A stretch of 45,632 bases of DNA from an uncultured Mucispirillum sp. (GCA_944326705.1 CALVEY010000019.1:1-45632); one strand, 5' to 3'. Positions 7,619 through 16,662 are shown, numbered from the stretch's first letter. A program made the numbers and translations. Notes: generated by a model not told the origin, from the letters alone.

Positions 7619-8728
7619 TTAATTATTTTTTAATCTATAAAGCATTTCCTGCTGAAATGATTTAAAGTTACCTTCTTTTATAGCATTTCTGCTGTTTTTT
7701 ACAATAGAAAGATAAAAAGAAATATTATGTATACTGTTAAGCCTGAGAGCAAGTATCTCACCAGCCTTATATAAATGTCTTAAATAGCCCCGTGAAAAGT
7801 TGCGGCATGTATAGCAGCTGCAGTTTTCATCTACTTTATCATCACTGAAAGCTAAATCTGCCCTTTTTATAGAAAACTTGCCGTTGCTTGTAAAAAGTGT
7901 GCCGTTTCTAGCATTTCTTGTAGGCATAACACAGTCAAACATATCTACACCTAGACCAATACATGTAAGTATATCTTCTGGTGTGCCTACTCCCATAAGG
8001 TAGCGTGGCTTATCCTGCGGCAGAAATGAAGCAGTATATCCGCACACTTCATACATTTGAGATATTTCTTCGCCAACACTTAATCCGCCTATAGAATAGC
8101 CGTCAAAACCAATAGATGTAAGCTGCTCTGCTGAGCGTTTACGCATATCTTCATACACTCCGCCCTGCACAATGCCAAATAATGCCTGGTCATCTCTTTT
8201 TTTAGCAGCTTTCCCCCGTTCTGCCCATCTGGCTGTCCTGTCTACTGAATTTTTAACATATTCATGAGTAGCAGGATATGGTATACATTCATCAAATGAC
8301 ATTATTATATCACTGCCTATAGCTTCCTGTATCTCTATAGATTTTTCAGGATTTAAATATAGTGATGAGCCATCAAGGTGCGATTTAAAGCTGACGCCGT
8401 CTTCTGTTATTTTATTAAGCTCTGCAAGAGAAAATACCTGAAATCCGCCGCTGTCTGTTAATGTAGGCTTATTCCAGGAAGAAAATGATGCAAGAGAGCC
8501 AAAATGTTTTAATACTTCTGTTCCAGGACGCAGGTATAAGTGATAAGTATTTCCTAAAATTATCTGAGCCCCTGCATTATTTAAATCTTCAGGGGATAAT
8601 GCTTTTACTGAGCCAACTGTGCCAACAGGCATAAATATAGGGGTTTCTATTTCCCCATGGGGAGTTTTTATTCTGCCTGCTCTGGCTGAAGTCTCACTGT
8701 CTTTATATTCTAAATCAAAAGAAAACAT
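7619..8728 (-). CDS. tgt: queuine tRNA-ribosyltransferase
   Basis: Bacterial tRNA-guanine transglycosylase, which exchanges G34 for preQ1 in tRNAs with GUN anticodons during queuosine synthesis. It has 369 residues, normal for the family. TDSGGFQVFSL carries the general-base Asp (Asp92), FDCVMPTRNARNG carries the catalytic nucleophile Asp, and CSCYTCRNFSRGYLRHL gives the Cys/His zinc ligands. GGAGTGA stands about 9 bases before the ATG. It is first in the tgt-yajC-secD-secF operon. The 118 bases upstream, before the SUFU gene stop, should hold the operon promoter. Confidence 0.97.
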   Translation of the reverse strand: MFSFDLEYKDSETSARAGRIKTPHGEIETPIFMPVGTVGSVKALSPEDLNNAGAQIILGNTYHLYLRPGTEVLKHFGSLASFSSWNKPTLTDSGGFQVFSLAELNKITEDGVSFKSHLDGSSLYLNPEKSIEIQEAIGSDIIMSFDECIPYPATHEYVKNSVDRTARWAERGKAAKKRDDQALFGIVQGGVYEDMRKRSAEQLTSIGFDGYSIGGLSVGEEISQMYEVCGYTASFLPQDKPRYLMGVGTPEDILTCIGLGVDMFDCVMPTRNARNGTLFTSNGKFSIKRADLAFSDDKVDENCSCYTCRNFSRGYLRHLYKAGEILALRLNSIHNISFYLSIVKNSRNAIKEGNFKSFQQEMLYRLKNN

Positions 8729-8846
8729 TAATAATATTTCACTCCAAATAGTCCATGAAATTATACTTATAAATAATTTTTATGAAAATATAAAGAGAAA
8801 ATAATTATTTTTGCATAATTTTTTAAAAAAGAGCTGTTAAACTTGA

Positions 8847-9596
8847 TTAAAGTCCAATATTTTTTCTGTTTATATCAACTATCCATTCTCTACCGCCATT
8901 TGCTGGAAAGTTTTCTTCAAATTTATCTATAAAAGCATCAAAACCGTGCTGCATTTTATATTTCACCTCTTCTTTATAAAGGGGCAGCACTAGATATAAA
9001 GATATAAAATTATTATCTCTTGTTTTTATAACAGATATTTCCTCACCTAATGAAAGCACAATAGCAGCACTTAATTTTGTATTATTTGCAAATGATTCAT
9101 ATTCCATTGTATAGCCCGGTCCAATCCATGTAAAAAATTCATAGTGATACCTTGCCATCATTCTTAAAAGCTGCATAGGCCAGTATGTTTCATGTTTTGG
9201 CATAGGCGATACCATATTATCTATATCCCAGTTTTTAGGAAGCAGCATAAGAAGCTCTGCACGCTTAAATTCAGGGCAGTCTTTTTCAAGCCCATCTGGT
9301 AAAAGCATATCTTCACTGCTCATGCCTGATGTATAAAGAACATAATATTCTTCATCATATGCGGGATACATAATATTTATATCTATCTGATATTTTGCTC
9401 CACTTGGGTCTATATGCAGCCCAGTTTGACGGTCTGGAAATAGATAGTTTAAATGGTCATCTATATCTTTTGTATATTTAAATGAAAGTGGAGTAAGTGT
9501 CCTTGTAGAAATATTTTGAGCTTTATTTTGCTTTTTATTTTCGCCGTTTTGTTTGTTTTTAATATTTACTGGTTTTTTATACCTGCCAAATACCAT
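8847..9596 (-). CDS. suppressor of fused (SUFU)-domain protein
   Basis: About 249 residues. A basic, Lys/Asn-rich N-terminal ~35 residues precedes a SUFU domain recognisable from YVLYTSGMSSEDMLLP, FKRAELLMLLPKNWD, WPMQLLRMMARYHYEFFTWIGPGYT and LYLVLPLYKEE. Bacterial SUFU proteins are often immunity proteins for secreted polymorphic toxins, but no toxin gene is near. An in-frame ATG at 9626 exists but lies inside the loop of the nhaB terminator. The ATG at 9596 has AGGTG 8 bases upstream and is the better start. Expression would need a promoter in the short region upstream or read-through from nhaB. A function beyond the domain cannot be assigned. Confidence 0.82.
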   Translation of the reverse strand: MVFGRYKKPVNIKNKQNGENKKQNKAQNISTRTLTPLSFKYTKDIDDHLNYLFPDRQTGLHIDPSGAKYQIDINIMYPAYDEEYYVLYTSGMSSEDMLLPDGLEKDCPEFKRAELLMLLPKNWDIDNMVSPMPKHETYWPMQLLRMMARYHYEFFTWIGPGYTMEYESFANNTKLSAAIVLSLGEEISVIKTRDNNFISLYLVLPLYKEEVKYKMQHGFDAFIDKFEENFPANGGREWIVDINRKNIGL

Positions 9597-9606
9597 TGAT
9601 ACACCT

Positions 9607-9643
9607 AAAAAACTTCTGCCACCCATTATAAATGGTGGCAGAA
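9607..9643 (-). terminator. intrinsic terminator of nhaB
   Basis: ttctgccacc (9614-9623) pairs with ggtggcagaa (9634-9643). On the minus strand, six T (9607-9612) follow within two bases of the stem. It starts 9 bases past the nhaB stop. The alternative ATG of the SUFU gene (9626) lies in its loop, which argues for the shorter SUFU start. Confidence 0.8.
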
Positions 9644-9651
9644 TATAAATT

Positions 9652-11208
9652 TTATAGAAATGCTGTTGCTATTAAACCTGTAGCAGTCATAATCACTGCA
9701 TAAGGTGCTGCTAATTTCATCATTTCAAAATATGAAAGCCTTATTAATGGAGCAAGAGAAGAAGTTAATAAGAATAAAAATGCAGCCTGTCCGTTTGGTG
9801 TTGCAACTGATGGAATATTTGTTCCCATATTGATTGCAACTGCAATATTATAATACTGCTGGCGGGTTGCCTCATCAAGATTAGCAATAGCTGCAGTTAT
9901 ATCAGCAGCAGTTCTTGCACCAGCACCTAAAAAGTGAGTTTTTACTTCGCTCATATATACCGTTGCTACAAATACATTATCACTAATAGCAGAAAGCACA
10001 CCGTTTGCTGCAAAAAATGCTACAAGCTGGTTACTGCCCTGCATATTTAACACTGTATCAATAATAGGCTTGAAAAGTTTTAAATCCTGAATAACACCAA
10101 CAATTGCAAAAAATACAACTAATAATGCAGTAAAAGGAAGGGCTTCTGTAAAAGCATGACCAAAATGATGTTCATCTGTAACGCCGTTAAATGCAGTTAA
10201 TAGAATAATAACCATTAAACCGATAAAGCCCACTTCTGCAATATGAAATGCAAGTGAGATAATTAAAATAACACCAACAACAGCCTGCACTATATATCGC
10301 ATTTTAGTATTTTTTGTCATTTTTGCAGTATTTTCTTCCACATCTGCTTCTAATATTTTGCGGACATTTTCAGGCAGTTTATAGCCGTAGCCTAAGAAAT
10401 GAGTAAGCTCAACAAGCACAACTGTTAAAAGACCTGCAATAAAAACAGGCACAGAAACATGGGCACAGTGAACAAAAAAGTCTACAAAGTTCCAGCCTGC
10501 AGCTGCTGCTATAATTAAATTCTGCGGCTCGCCTACCTGAGTCATAGCGCCGCCTAATGCTGTTCCTACTGCACCATGCATCATAAGATTTCTTAAAAAA
10601 CCACGAAACTGCTCTAAATCCTGCCTGCTTTCTTCTGGTATATTGCTGTCATCTGAAAGACTGCCCTGAGCCCCTGATTTTGAAGAATATCTGTGATATA
10701 TGCCATAAAAACCATAAGCCACTGCAATAATAACTGCGGTAACTGTTAAAGCATCTAAAAAGGCAGAAAGAAATGCACCTAAAATAGAAAATATTAAAGA
10801 AAGTGCCAGTTTTGATTTTACTTTTACTAAAAGTCTTGAAAATACAAATAAAAGAAAATCTTTCATAAAATAGATGCCTGCTACCATAAACATTAATAAA
10901 AGGATAACAGATAAGTTTGCTTCAACTTCATGTAAAAGAGTTGAAGGGCTTGTCATACCTAAAATTAATGCTTCAATCGCTAAAAGACCGCCTGATGGAA
11001 GCGGATAGCATTTTAATGCAAGAGCAAGAGTGTAGATAAACTCTGCAATTAATACCCAGCCTGCAAGTGTCTCACTTACAAACAGAAAAAGTATTGGGTT
11101 GATAATTAAAAATGCCAGTATGGAAAGCTTATACCATGCTGGAGTATTCCCCAAAAAGTTTTTTACAAATGATGCTCCATAGCCCATTTCTTTCATGTGT
11201 TCCTCCAA
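9652..11208 (-). CDS. nhaB: Na+/H+ antiporter NhaB
   Basis: Inner-membrane sodium/proton antiporter for Na+ extrusion and pH control. The 518 residues align closely in pattern with enterobacterial Nha[13 protein letters not shown] at the start, [66 protein letters not shown] and GEPQNLIIA are all near-identical to family signatures. About 12 membrane segments fill the protein, with a hydrophilic loop at about 175-200. It is a single gene with its own terminator. Translation could begin at either of two N-terminal Met codons (11208 or 11196). A sodium-dependent energy economy or sodium stress in the habitat is inferred. Confidence 0.96.
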   Translation of the reverse strand: MEEHMKEMGYGASFVKNFLGNTPAWYKLSILAFLIINPILFLFVSETLAGWVLIAEFIYTLALALKCYPLPSGGLLAIEALILGMTSPSTLLHEVEANLSVILLLMFMVAGIYFMKDFLLFVFSRLLVKVKSKLALSLIFSILGAFLSAFLDALTVTAVIIAVAYGFYGIYHRYSSKSGAQGSLSDDSNIPEESRQDLEQFRGFLRNLMMHGAVGTALGGAMTQVGEPQNLIIAAAAGWNFVDFFVHCAHVSVPVFIAGLLTVVLVELTHFLGYGYKLPENVRKILEADVEENTAKMTKNTKMRYIVQAVVGVILIISLAFHIAEVGFIGLMVIILLTAFNGVTDEHHFGHAFTEALPFTALLVVFFAIVGVIQDLKLFKPIIDTVLNMQGSNQLVAFFAANGVLSAISDNVFVATVYMSEVKTHFLGAGARTAADITAAIANLDEATRQQYYNIAVAINMGTNIPSVATPNGQAAFLFLLTSSLAPLIRLSYFEMMKLAAPYAVIMTATGLIATAFL

Positions 11209-11353
11209 AAATATATTCTAAATATATTTTAAATATTTTCTTCTGCAGCTTTATAAGCATAACAAATAATATAAAATTATTTTACACACTATAAAACTGA
11301 TTAAAATATGCTTTTTATTCTATTAATTAAAATATAAAGCATATTTTAAAACA

Positions 11354-12118
11354 CTATATATTAAAAACTGCTCTTGTTTTTTGTCTTAATACAGATGCTT
11401 CTATATTATGAACATTTAAGCATGCATCTGCATATTTTTCTAAAATATCATAGTTATTGTTATTTTCAGAAACATGCCCTAAAAAGCAGCGTTTTAATCT
11501 GCATTTACTTAGTTCGCCTATAAGATAAAAAGCATCCTTATTGGAAAGGTGACCTTCTTTTGACAGTATCCGCCGTTTAAGATATTCTGGATACTTGCGG
11601 TTCTTTTTCAGCAAATCATCTTCATAGTTTGATTCTACTGTTAATATGTGGGTATCTTCTATAGCTTTAAATATTTCATCTGTAACTATACCAAAATCTG
11701 TAGCAATAGATACAACCTTATCGTCAAATTTAAATTTAAAGCCAAAAGGATCTAATGCATCATGTATAGTTTTAAATGGCATAACAGTAAAATCTGCAAA
11801 TTCATAAGTAATATTAGCATCTATCGTATAAATCATTTCAGTGTCTACTCCCTTTGCTGCTAACACTGCTGCTGTGCCCTTTGATGTATATATCTTAGGG
11901 TTATAGCAGGATATAAGTGGCAGAACACCTGAAATATGGTCGGTATGCTCATGAGTAATAAAAAGGCTTGCTCCCCTTTCCTTATCAGGCTTTCTGTTTT
12001 CCAACCCTTTTTTAATAGATGTTAATGTTGCTCCTGCATCTACAAATATAAAATATCCATTATTTTCTATACAATAGCAGTTACCTGAACTGCCTGATGC
12101 TATCACATTAAAATTCAT
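11354..12118 (-). CDS. MBL-fold metallohydrolase, YycJ/WalJ-like (COG1235)
   Basis: A 254-residue cytoplasmic metallo-beta-lactamase-fold hydrolase. MNFNVIASGSSGNC opens the first strand, as in YycJ-type enzymes, which is why I prefer the second ATG (12118) to the one two codons earlier. ITHEHTDHISG (His56, His58, Asp60, His61) is the di-metal motif. DFGIVTD and the late LGHVSENNN segment supply the remaining ligands. YycJ relatives in other bacteria act as DNA exonucleases or in cell-wall/DNA-repair coordination, but the substrate here is unknown. It stands alone. The 277 bases upstream to the thioesterase gene are AT-rich and show nothing but possible divergent promoters. Confidence 0.88.
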   Translation of the reverse strand: MNFNVIASGSSGNCYCIENNGYFIFVDAGATLTSIKKGLENRKPDKERGASLFITHEHTDHISGVLPLISCYNPKIYTSKGTAAVLAAKGVDTEMIYTIDANITYEFADFTVMPFKTIHDALDPFGFKFKFDDKVVSIATDFGIVTDEIFKAIEDTHILTVESNYEDDLLKKNRKYPEYLKRRILSKEGHLSNKDAFYLIGELSKCRLKRCFLGHVSENNNNYDILEKYADACLNVHNIEASVLRQKTRAVFNI

Positions 12119-12395
12119 TTCCATATATTATTGTAACTTTATGCAAAACACAAGGATTTTCGGCATAAGGTATGCAGATTTTTATAAACTACTTAAAAAT
12201 AACATATTTTTTGTCCTAATTACATATAACAATTAAGCATTATATATTACTTTTACATATTTTATTAAAATTTATCACTATATATACTCTGCTTTATAGT
12301 AAACAATGTAGAATTTTTGGTTTTCTTAAATTAATATGTTGTATATATCACATATTTTAATATGCTGATAATATATAAAAATTTAAAGGTGAATT

Positions 12396-12824
12396 ATGAC
12401 AGAAGAATTACAGCGTATTAAAGAATACCATTCTACACATAGTGCTTTTGCTAAAGCTATGAATATAAAAATACTTGATTTAGATAAAGGCTACGCAAAA
12501 ACTATTATGGAGCTGAAATCTCAGCATAAAAACAGTATGGGCATAACCCATGGCGGTGCAATATTTGCAATAGTTGATACTACATTAGGTGTGGCAACAA
12601 CTGCATACGGCACATTTGCAGTAACAGCAGCAGCAAATATATCTTACATTAAGCCAGGCACAAAAGGTCCATTAATAGCAGAAGCAAGAGAGCTTAGCAA
12701 AACAAGGAAACTTGGCACTTATGAAGTAAAAGTGTATGATGGTGACCACAGCCTTATAGCTATTGCTCAGGCTACAATGTATAGAAAAGATAAACCATAC
12801 CCACCAGTTGAAGAAGAAAAATAA
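12396..12824 (+). CDS. PaaI-family hotdog thioesterase
   Basis: A 142-residue hotdog-fold acyl-CoA thioesterase of the PaaI/YbgC-like group. The active-site block is SMGITHGGAIFAIVDTTLG (about 48-64): the Asn/His-Gly-Gly turn followed by the long hotdog helix with a conserved Asp. ANISYIKPGTKGPLIAEA is the typical beta-strand motif that follows. The family hydrolyses aryl- or short-acyl-CoA thioesters and usually forms tetramers in the cytoplasm. AAAGGTGAATT precedes the ATG. No phenylacetate pathway gene is nearby, so the substrate is unassigned. Two tRNA genes follow on the same strand, with their own promoter. Confidence 0.88.
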   Translation: MTEELQRIKEYHSTHSAFAKAMNIKILDLDKGYAKTIMELKSQHKNSMGITHGGAIFAIVDTTLGVATTAYGTFAVTAAANISYIKPGTKGPLIAEARELSKTRKLGTYEVKVYDGDHSLIAIAQATMYRKDKPYPPVEEEK

Positions 12825-12878
12825 TTCTTTTATTATTAATAAGATAAAAATTATTTTTAAAAAAATTAAAAAAAGTTG

Positions 12879-12907
12879 TTGACAAGAGGAAATATATAGG
12901 TTATATA
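12879..12907 (+). promoter_or_regulatory. sigma70-type promoter of the tRNA pair
   Basis: TTGACA (12879-12884), 17-base spacer, TATATA (12902-12907), about 15 bases before the first tRNA base. This is the best sigma70 match in the window and is placed as expected for a stable-RNA promoter. Confidence 0.8.
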
Positions 12908-12922
12908 GTTTATCCTTGATGA

Positions 12923-12996
12923 CGCGGGGTAGAGCAGCTTGGTAGCTCGTCGGGCTCATAACCCGGAGGCCGTCGGTTCAAATCCGGCCCCCGCAA
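12923..12996 (+). tRNA. initiator tRNA-Met (CAU)
   Basis: A 74-base cloverleaf with acceptor arms CGCGGGG (12923-12929) and CCCCGCA (12989-12995). The first base C cannot pair with A72, the hallmark of bacterial initiator tRNA. The anticodon loop CTCATAA holds CAT, flanked by three G:C pairs (GGG/CCC), the second initiator hallmark. The T arm is GTCGG-TTCAAAT-CCGGC. The discriminator is A and the CCA end is not encoded. Confidence 0.95.
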
Positions 12997-13005
12997 CTTT
13001 TTTAT

Positions 13006-13079
13006 GGCGGTTTAGCTCAGGTGGTTAGAGCATGCGGCTCATATCCGCAGTGTCCGGGGTTCAATTCCCTGAACCGCCA
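13006..13079 (+). tRNA. tRNA with CAU anticodon, elongator Met (Ile2 possible)
   Basis: Acceptor GGCGGTT pairs fully with AACCGCC (13072-13078), so it is not an initiator. The anticodon stem TGCGG/CCGCA has the loop CTCATAT. The T arm is CGGGG-TTCAATT-CCCTG. The GGCGG/CCGCC acceptor is typical of elongator tRNA-Met. A CAU tRNA-Ile modified by TilS cannot be excluded. It lies 9 bases after the initiator tRNA, is probably co-transcribed, and is followed by a run of T. CCA is not encoded. Confidence 0.9.
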
Positions 13080-13262
13080 CTTTTTTTTCTTATACTTTTT
13101 TATAAACATATGCTTTTCTTGTTTTCTTAATTTAGTCATCTTTATATATTTCATTTACTGTATTCCTTTTATTTATTTTGATTTCATAAAATATCTTCCC
13201 TTTTAGGCTTCTATTTATACTTTCCTTAAATTACAGCAGCATAATTATAAATTTATCATACA

Positions 13263-13301
13263 TAAAAAAATATCCCCTGATATACATATACCAGGGGATA
13301 T
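13263..13301 (-). terminator. intrinsic terminator of the DUF4241 gene
   Basis: atatcccctg (13270-13279) pairs with caggggatat (13292-13301), and a run of T follows on the minus strand. A second palindrome, atactgtata/tatacagtat (13312-13332), lies between it and the stop codon. Confidence 0.85.
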
Positions 13302-13346
13302 TAGTAGACGGATACTGTATATTATACAGTATAAAATATATCTTAA

Positions 13347-14090
13347 TTATTCATCATCTTCATCATCAGCAAGCTCTACATCAATAAACTGGATTACAAG
13401 CTGGCATATATTTCCATCTTTATCTTCTGCCACATATACAGGATAATAACCTTCCCCATAAGGTGAAGAAAAGATTACTGCATTATTTTTTTCATTTACA
13501 TTATAGTTTACCCAGTCACCATCTGGATATTGATATTTTGGGTTATCTTTTGCACTTTTTTCAAGTTCTATAGAATAAATATCAGTATAAGCATCAAAAT
13601 CTTCATCAGCTTCTTCCCTTTTTGTAAGTTCAGCAGCTAACACATCATAACCATCTCTATCTATAAAGCATGCAAGACCAGTATCTACAATTATTCCAAA
13701 GAAATCGCCCTGACTTTCTATTTCTGATAAATCTTCATCACCATATAATGCTTCTCTGTATGTAACAGGTGCATTATCTGTAAATTTTATGCGGACAAGT
13801 GCAATTTTACTGTCCATTTCTTCTTCCTCATCTACTACTATTGAGGCAGTAACAGGGAACTCACCCTTAGGAAAAGTATCAAAAAACGGACTTACTCCAT
13901 TATCGAGACATGCTGTTGGGTCACATGCAACAATTTCCCCTGAAGTGATTTTTATATTTCCAAGCTCTAATGTATCTATTTTACAGCCTGCTATCTCTTT
14001 ATCAGTAAAATACTTTTCAAGAGAATTTTCTGGGCACATAATAGATTTCTTTTTATTATAAGCTTCAAGCCATTCTTTATCAACGTTCAT
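13347..14090 (-). CDS. DUF4241-domain protein
   Basis: About 247 residues from the ATG at 14090, which has GGAG six bases upstream; an ATG at 14102 is also in frame. The DUF4241 pattern is seen in GEIVACDPTACLDNG, FPKGEFPVTASIV, KIALVRIKFTD, GIIVDTGLACFIDRDGYD and AVIFSSPYGEGYYPVYVAEDKDGN. The protein is very acidic, ending in a run of Asp/Glu. The family has no proven activity; members are often found among immunity-type proteins of polymorphic toxin loci. It is a single gene with a strong terminator. There is no signal peptide, so it is cytoplasmic. No toxin partner is visible nearby. Confidence 0.8.
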   Translation of the reverse strand: MNVDKEWLEAYNKKKSIMCPENSLEKYFTDKEIAGCKIDTLELGNIKITSGEIVACDPTACLDNGVSPFFDTFPKGEFPVTASIVVDEEEEMDSKIALVRIKFTDNAPVTYREALYGDEDLSEIESQGDFFGIIVDTGLACFIDRDGYDVLAAELTKREEADEDFDAYTDIYSIELEKSAKDNPKYQYPDGDWVNYNVNEKNNAVIFSSPYGEGYYPVYVAEDKDGNICQLVIQFIDVELADDEDDE

Positions 14091-14273
14091 ATTTTTCTCC
14101 ATTATTTCTTTTCTGTATTATCTTATATTTTATATAGTTTGTCAAACATATAATTTAGAACAGCTTATACATAGAGTTTCATAAAAAAGATTTCATTTTT
14201 TTAATAAAATTTATTGACATTACTTATTTAAGACTTATAATAAGAGCCTATTTTTTAAAATTATGGAGTTTTT

Positions 14274-15497
14274 ATGAAGAAATTAATAAAACTTGCTATT
14301 TTGTTATGTTGCATATTTTTCTCAATTTCCAGCTATGCAGCAGAATACTCCCTGCCTAATGCTTATGATTTTTTCATATCAAGACAGGCTGAAAAACATG
14401 ATAATCTGCCACAGTATATTAAACCAGATTACATTAGAGATGACTATAAAAGAGTGCTGCCTGATTTAGACAACGACTCTCTTAGTTTTTTCCAAAAATA
14501 CCCAATAGAAGTGCATTTAACATCTACCTTTTCATACTCTATAAATGCAAACACATTTAATATGCGTGATTTATTTTTCACAGTAGGTCAGACTTACCAT
14601 AACGACTGGCTGCAGCTTACAGGTTTCGTTACTGCATTTGGTTATTTTGATACTCACGACCCATTATCTGACTATGGATATGTAAAAGGCAATGCAGGAC
14701 TTTATGATGGCGGTTTCCAAGCAGTGCTTTTTGACAGAATATTAGTTTCTGCAAGAGGCAGAGCTGTATATGATTTAAGTACAAATACTTTTATGCTTAT
14801 GAACCATTTCTATGATACAACTCTTGATTTATCAGAAAATGCTCCATTTTACACAGATATACAAGACTATCAGCTTCCACAGAATATGAACGGCCCTGGT
14901 ATTAGAGTTGGCTTCATTGGTAAACATTATGAAATAGCCTATTCTCAAGGCGATTTTATGCACGGTATACCAAAAGCATTAATTGCAAAATTTAATCTGC
15001 CAAATATTGATTTAAGATTTTTATACGGCCATGAAAACAGAAATGCTCCAGCCAGCTGGACAAATGAACTTTCAAGCCATTTAGTGCAGGTTTCTTCTAC
15101 TTTTAGATACCCATTTTTAAATAATAAATTATGGGTTAATGCTATTGCAGAATATACTTATCGTCAAAATGATGTTAGAGAAGTGCCGCAAGGCAGTGTA
15201 TCAGCTGATGGAAAACATACAGAAACTCCAATATATGATGCAGATGGTAATATCACTGGATATAACTTAGAACCTTTTGCTCCAGATGCTCACTATGTCC
15301 GTTTAGAACAGGCGATAGAATACTATATGTTAAATATAGCTTTAAGAGAGATTGTGCAGGTTAGAGGCGGTAAAACTGTATTTAATTTAGAATATGCCAT
15401 ATATGGTAAATTCCAGGCAGGTCCTTCAGAATTTACAATAGGTTTCCAAGGCTCTACTGACGGCAGATATTATATTGCCGGCGGAGTTAAATTCTAA
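14274..15497 (+). CDS. predicted outer-membrane beta-barrel protein
   Basis: A 407-residue protein with a Sec signal peptide (LLCCIFFSISSYAA). Many alternating-hydrophobicity segments rich in Tyr, Phe and Trp follow (IEVHLTSTFSYSI, WLQLTGFVTAFGYFD, FEIAY-like strands). The C-terminus ends RYYIAGGVKF, the terminal-Phe strand used by the BAM assembly machine, so it should sit in the outer membrane. I do not recognise a named family. It is the first of two genes: the next predicted outer-membrane protein starts 15 bases after its stop. GGAG precedes the ATG. Porin, lipid transport or adhesion are all open. Conserved blocks such as DYIRDDYKRVLPDLDNDS near the N-terminus may help to place it. Confidence 0.75.
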   Translation: MKKLIKLAILLCCIFFSISSYAAEYSLPNAYDFFISRQAEKHDNLPQYIKPDYIRDDYKRVLPDLDNDSLSFFQKYPIEVHLTSTFSYSINANTFNMRDLFFTVGQTYHNDWLQLTGFVTAFGYFDTHDPLSDYGYVKGNAGLYDGGFQAVLFDRILVSARGRAVYDLSTNTFMLMNHFYDTTLDLSENAPFYTDIQDYQLPQNMNGPGIRVGFIGKHYEIAYSQGDFMHGIPKALIAKFNLPNIDLRFLYGHENRNAPASWTNELSSHLVQVSSTFRYPFLNNKLWVNAIAEYTYRQNDVREVPQGSVSADGKHTETPIYDADGNITGYNLEPFAPDAHYVRLEQAIEYYMLNIALREIVQVRGGKTVFNLEYAIYGKFQAGPSEFTIGFQGSTDGRYYIAGGVKF

Positions 15498-15512
15498 TAA
15501 CAGGTGCATATT

Positions 15513-16625
15513 ATGAGATTTTTATTAGTATTAATAGCAACATTAAGTATATTAAGCTGGGGGGGGGCATGTTTTGCAGTTGATGTTGACTTTCAGGTAT
15601 ATACAAGTTCCTATGCTTACAACAGCGAAAACACACACTGGGAGCAGACAAGGACAACTTTAACTTATTTTGAGAATTTTACAGAAGCACTATTTGATAT
15701 TAAATTTAATGAAATAATAGATGTTCAGCTTGGTGCAGCTTTATTTATGCCATTTACTTTTGAATTTCCTGATGGAGTTCGTGTATTTCCAATAGTTACT
15801 TCCCGCATAGGTAATGAAGATGTACAGTTAAGATTAGGAACTATGAAAAGTGGAAGAAATCTGCCAGCACCAATTCGTGACCCATTAATAGATATGACAC
15901 CTGTTGTCCGCTCAACTTGGGGCAATACTCTTATTGATAATAATGAACAGTATCTTTATGATGAAAAATTTACACACGGCCATTATGAATACGGCGGCTC
16001 ACTTGACTGGTTTAAATATGGTAAAGGCGAGCTTTATATGAACTGGCAGGTTTTAGATACAAAAAGACACAGAGAAAGATTTGATGTGGGGTTTGACTGG
16101 GCATTAGATTTTGTTTCGCCTATTTTTACTCCATATATTGCAGTGCATTACTGGCATAATGGCGGCCATGAAAATGACAGACTTCCAGGCGTGCCACCTA
16201 TGACAGAAAACTATACTGGTGCAATAGGTATACACAGCAAACACTTATCTATACTATATCTTGCTTCATACAACTTTGAAGACAGAGAAAAACCTGGCAA
16301 ATTTGGACATGGATTATATTTAAGGGGAAATATACCTATAACTCCAGATAAAAACTGGTTTGTAATTGAGCCTATTATATTTGTTTCCGGCTGGTACTTA
16401 AACCATGACCACCAGTTTATAAGTGTAGAAGGCGACCCGTTTTACAGAGTGCCATTTTATGCAGGGCTTAACATTAAAAAAGAATTTGTATTTGATAACG
16501 GCATCAGCTTATCTTTTGCTTTTATAAACGGTGTATTCTTAACAGAACAGGGCGAAGTAGGTACAAGGTTTGACCAGACAATCAGCTTTAATTTTACATA
16601 CAGAATACCAATCACTAAAAGATAA
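15513..16625 (+). CDS. predicted outer-membrane protein with a G9 tract in its signal-peptide codons
   Basis: About 370 residues. The start at 15513 has AGGTG 7 bases upstream; the in-frame GTG at 15504 overlaps that site and is less likely. The signal peptide is LLVLIATLSILSWGGACFA. Aromatic-rich alternating strands run to a C-terminus of FNFTYRIPITKR. IRDPLIDMTPVVRSTWGNTLID and WEQTRTTLTYFENF look like conserved loops. The codons for Trp-Gly-Gly-Ala are a run of nine G (15559-15567), a possible slippage site; with nine the frame is open, so this copy is in the ON state. Probably co-transcribed with the barrel gene upstream. The family is not recognised. A GC-rich hairpin follows at 16640. 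Confidence 0.75.
   Translation: MRFLLVLIATLSILSWGGACFAVDVDFQVYTSSYAYNSENTHWEQTRTTLTYFENFTEALFDIKFNEIIDVQLGAALFMPFTFEFPDGVRVFPIVTSRIGNEDVQLRLGTMKSGRNLPAPIRDPLIDMTPVVRSTWGNTLIDNNEQYLYDEKFTHGHYEYGGSLDWFKYGKGELYMNWQVLDTKRHRERFDVGFDWALDFVSPIFTPYIAVHYWHNGGHENDRLPGVPPMTENYTGAIGIHSKHLSILYLASYNFEDREKPGKFGHGLYLRGNIPITPDKNWFVIEPIIFVSGWYLNHDHQFISVEGDPFYRVPFYAGLNIKKEFVFDNGISLSFAFINGVFLTEQGEVGTRFDQTISFNFTYRIPITKR
15559..15567 (+). repeat. homopolymeric G9 tract inside a coding region
   Basis: Nine consecutive G in a strongly AT-rich sequence, 46 bases into the gene that starts at 15513. No other G or C run in the window exceeds five. Adding or losing one G would shift the frame within the signal peptide. 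Confidence 0.95.
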
Positions 16626-16639
16626 TATATCATTATGCA

Positions 16640-16662
16640 GCAGCCCCTGTGGTTGGGGCTGC
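16640..16662 (+). terminator. GC-rich hairpin after the outer-membrane protein pair
   Basis: gcagcccc (16640-16647) and ggggctgc (16655-16662) form a perfect 8-bp stem with a 7-base loop, 14 bases past the stop. No T run follows, so it may stop polymerase poorly or act as a 3' stabiliser. Confidence 0.55.

Noticed and set aside
13006-13206. Reading frame that begins inside the second tRNA
   Set aside because: It starts in the tRNA and continues into Phe/Ile/Tyr-rich AT sequence with no protein-like character.
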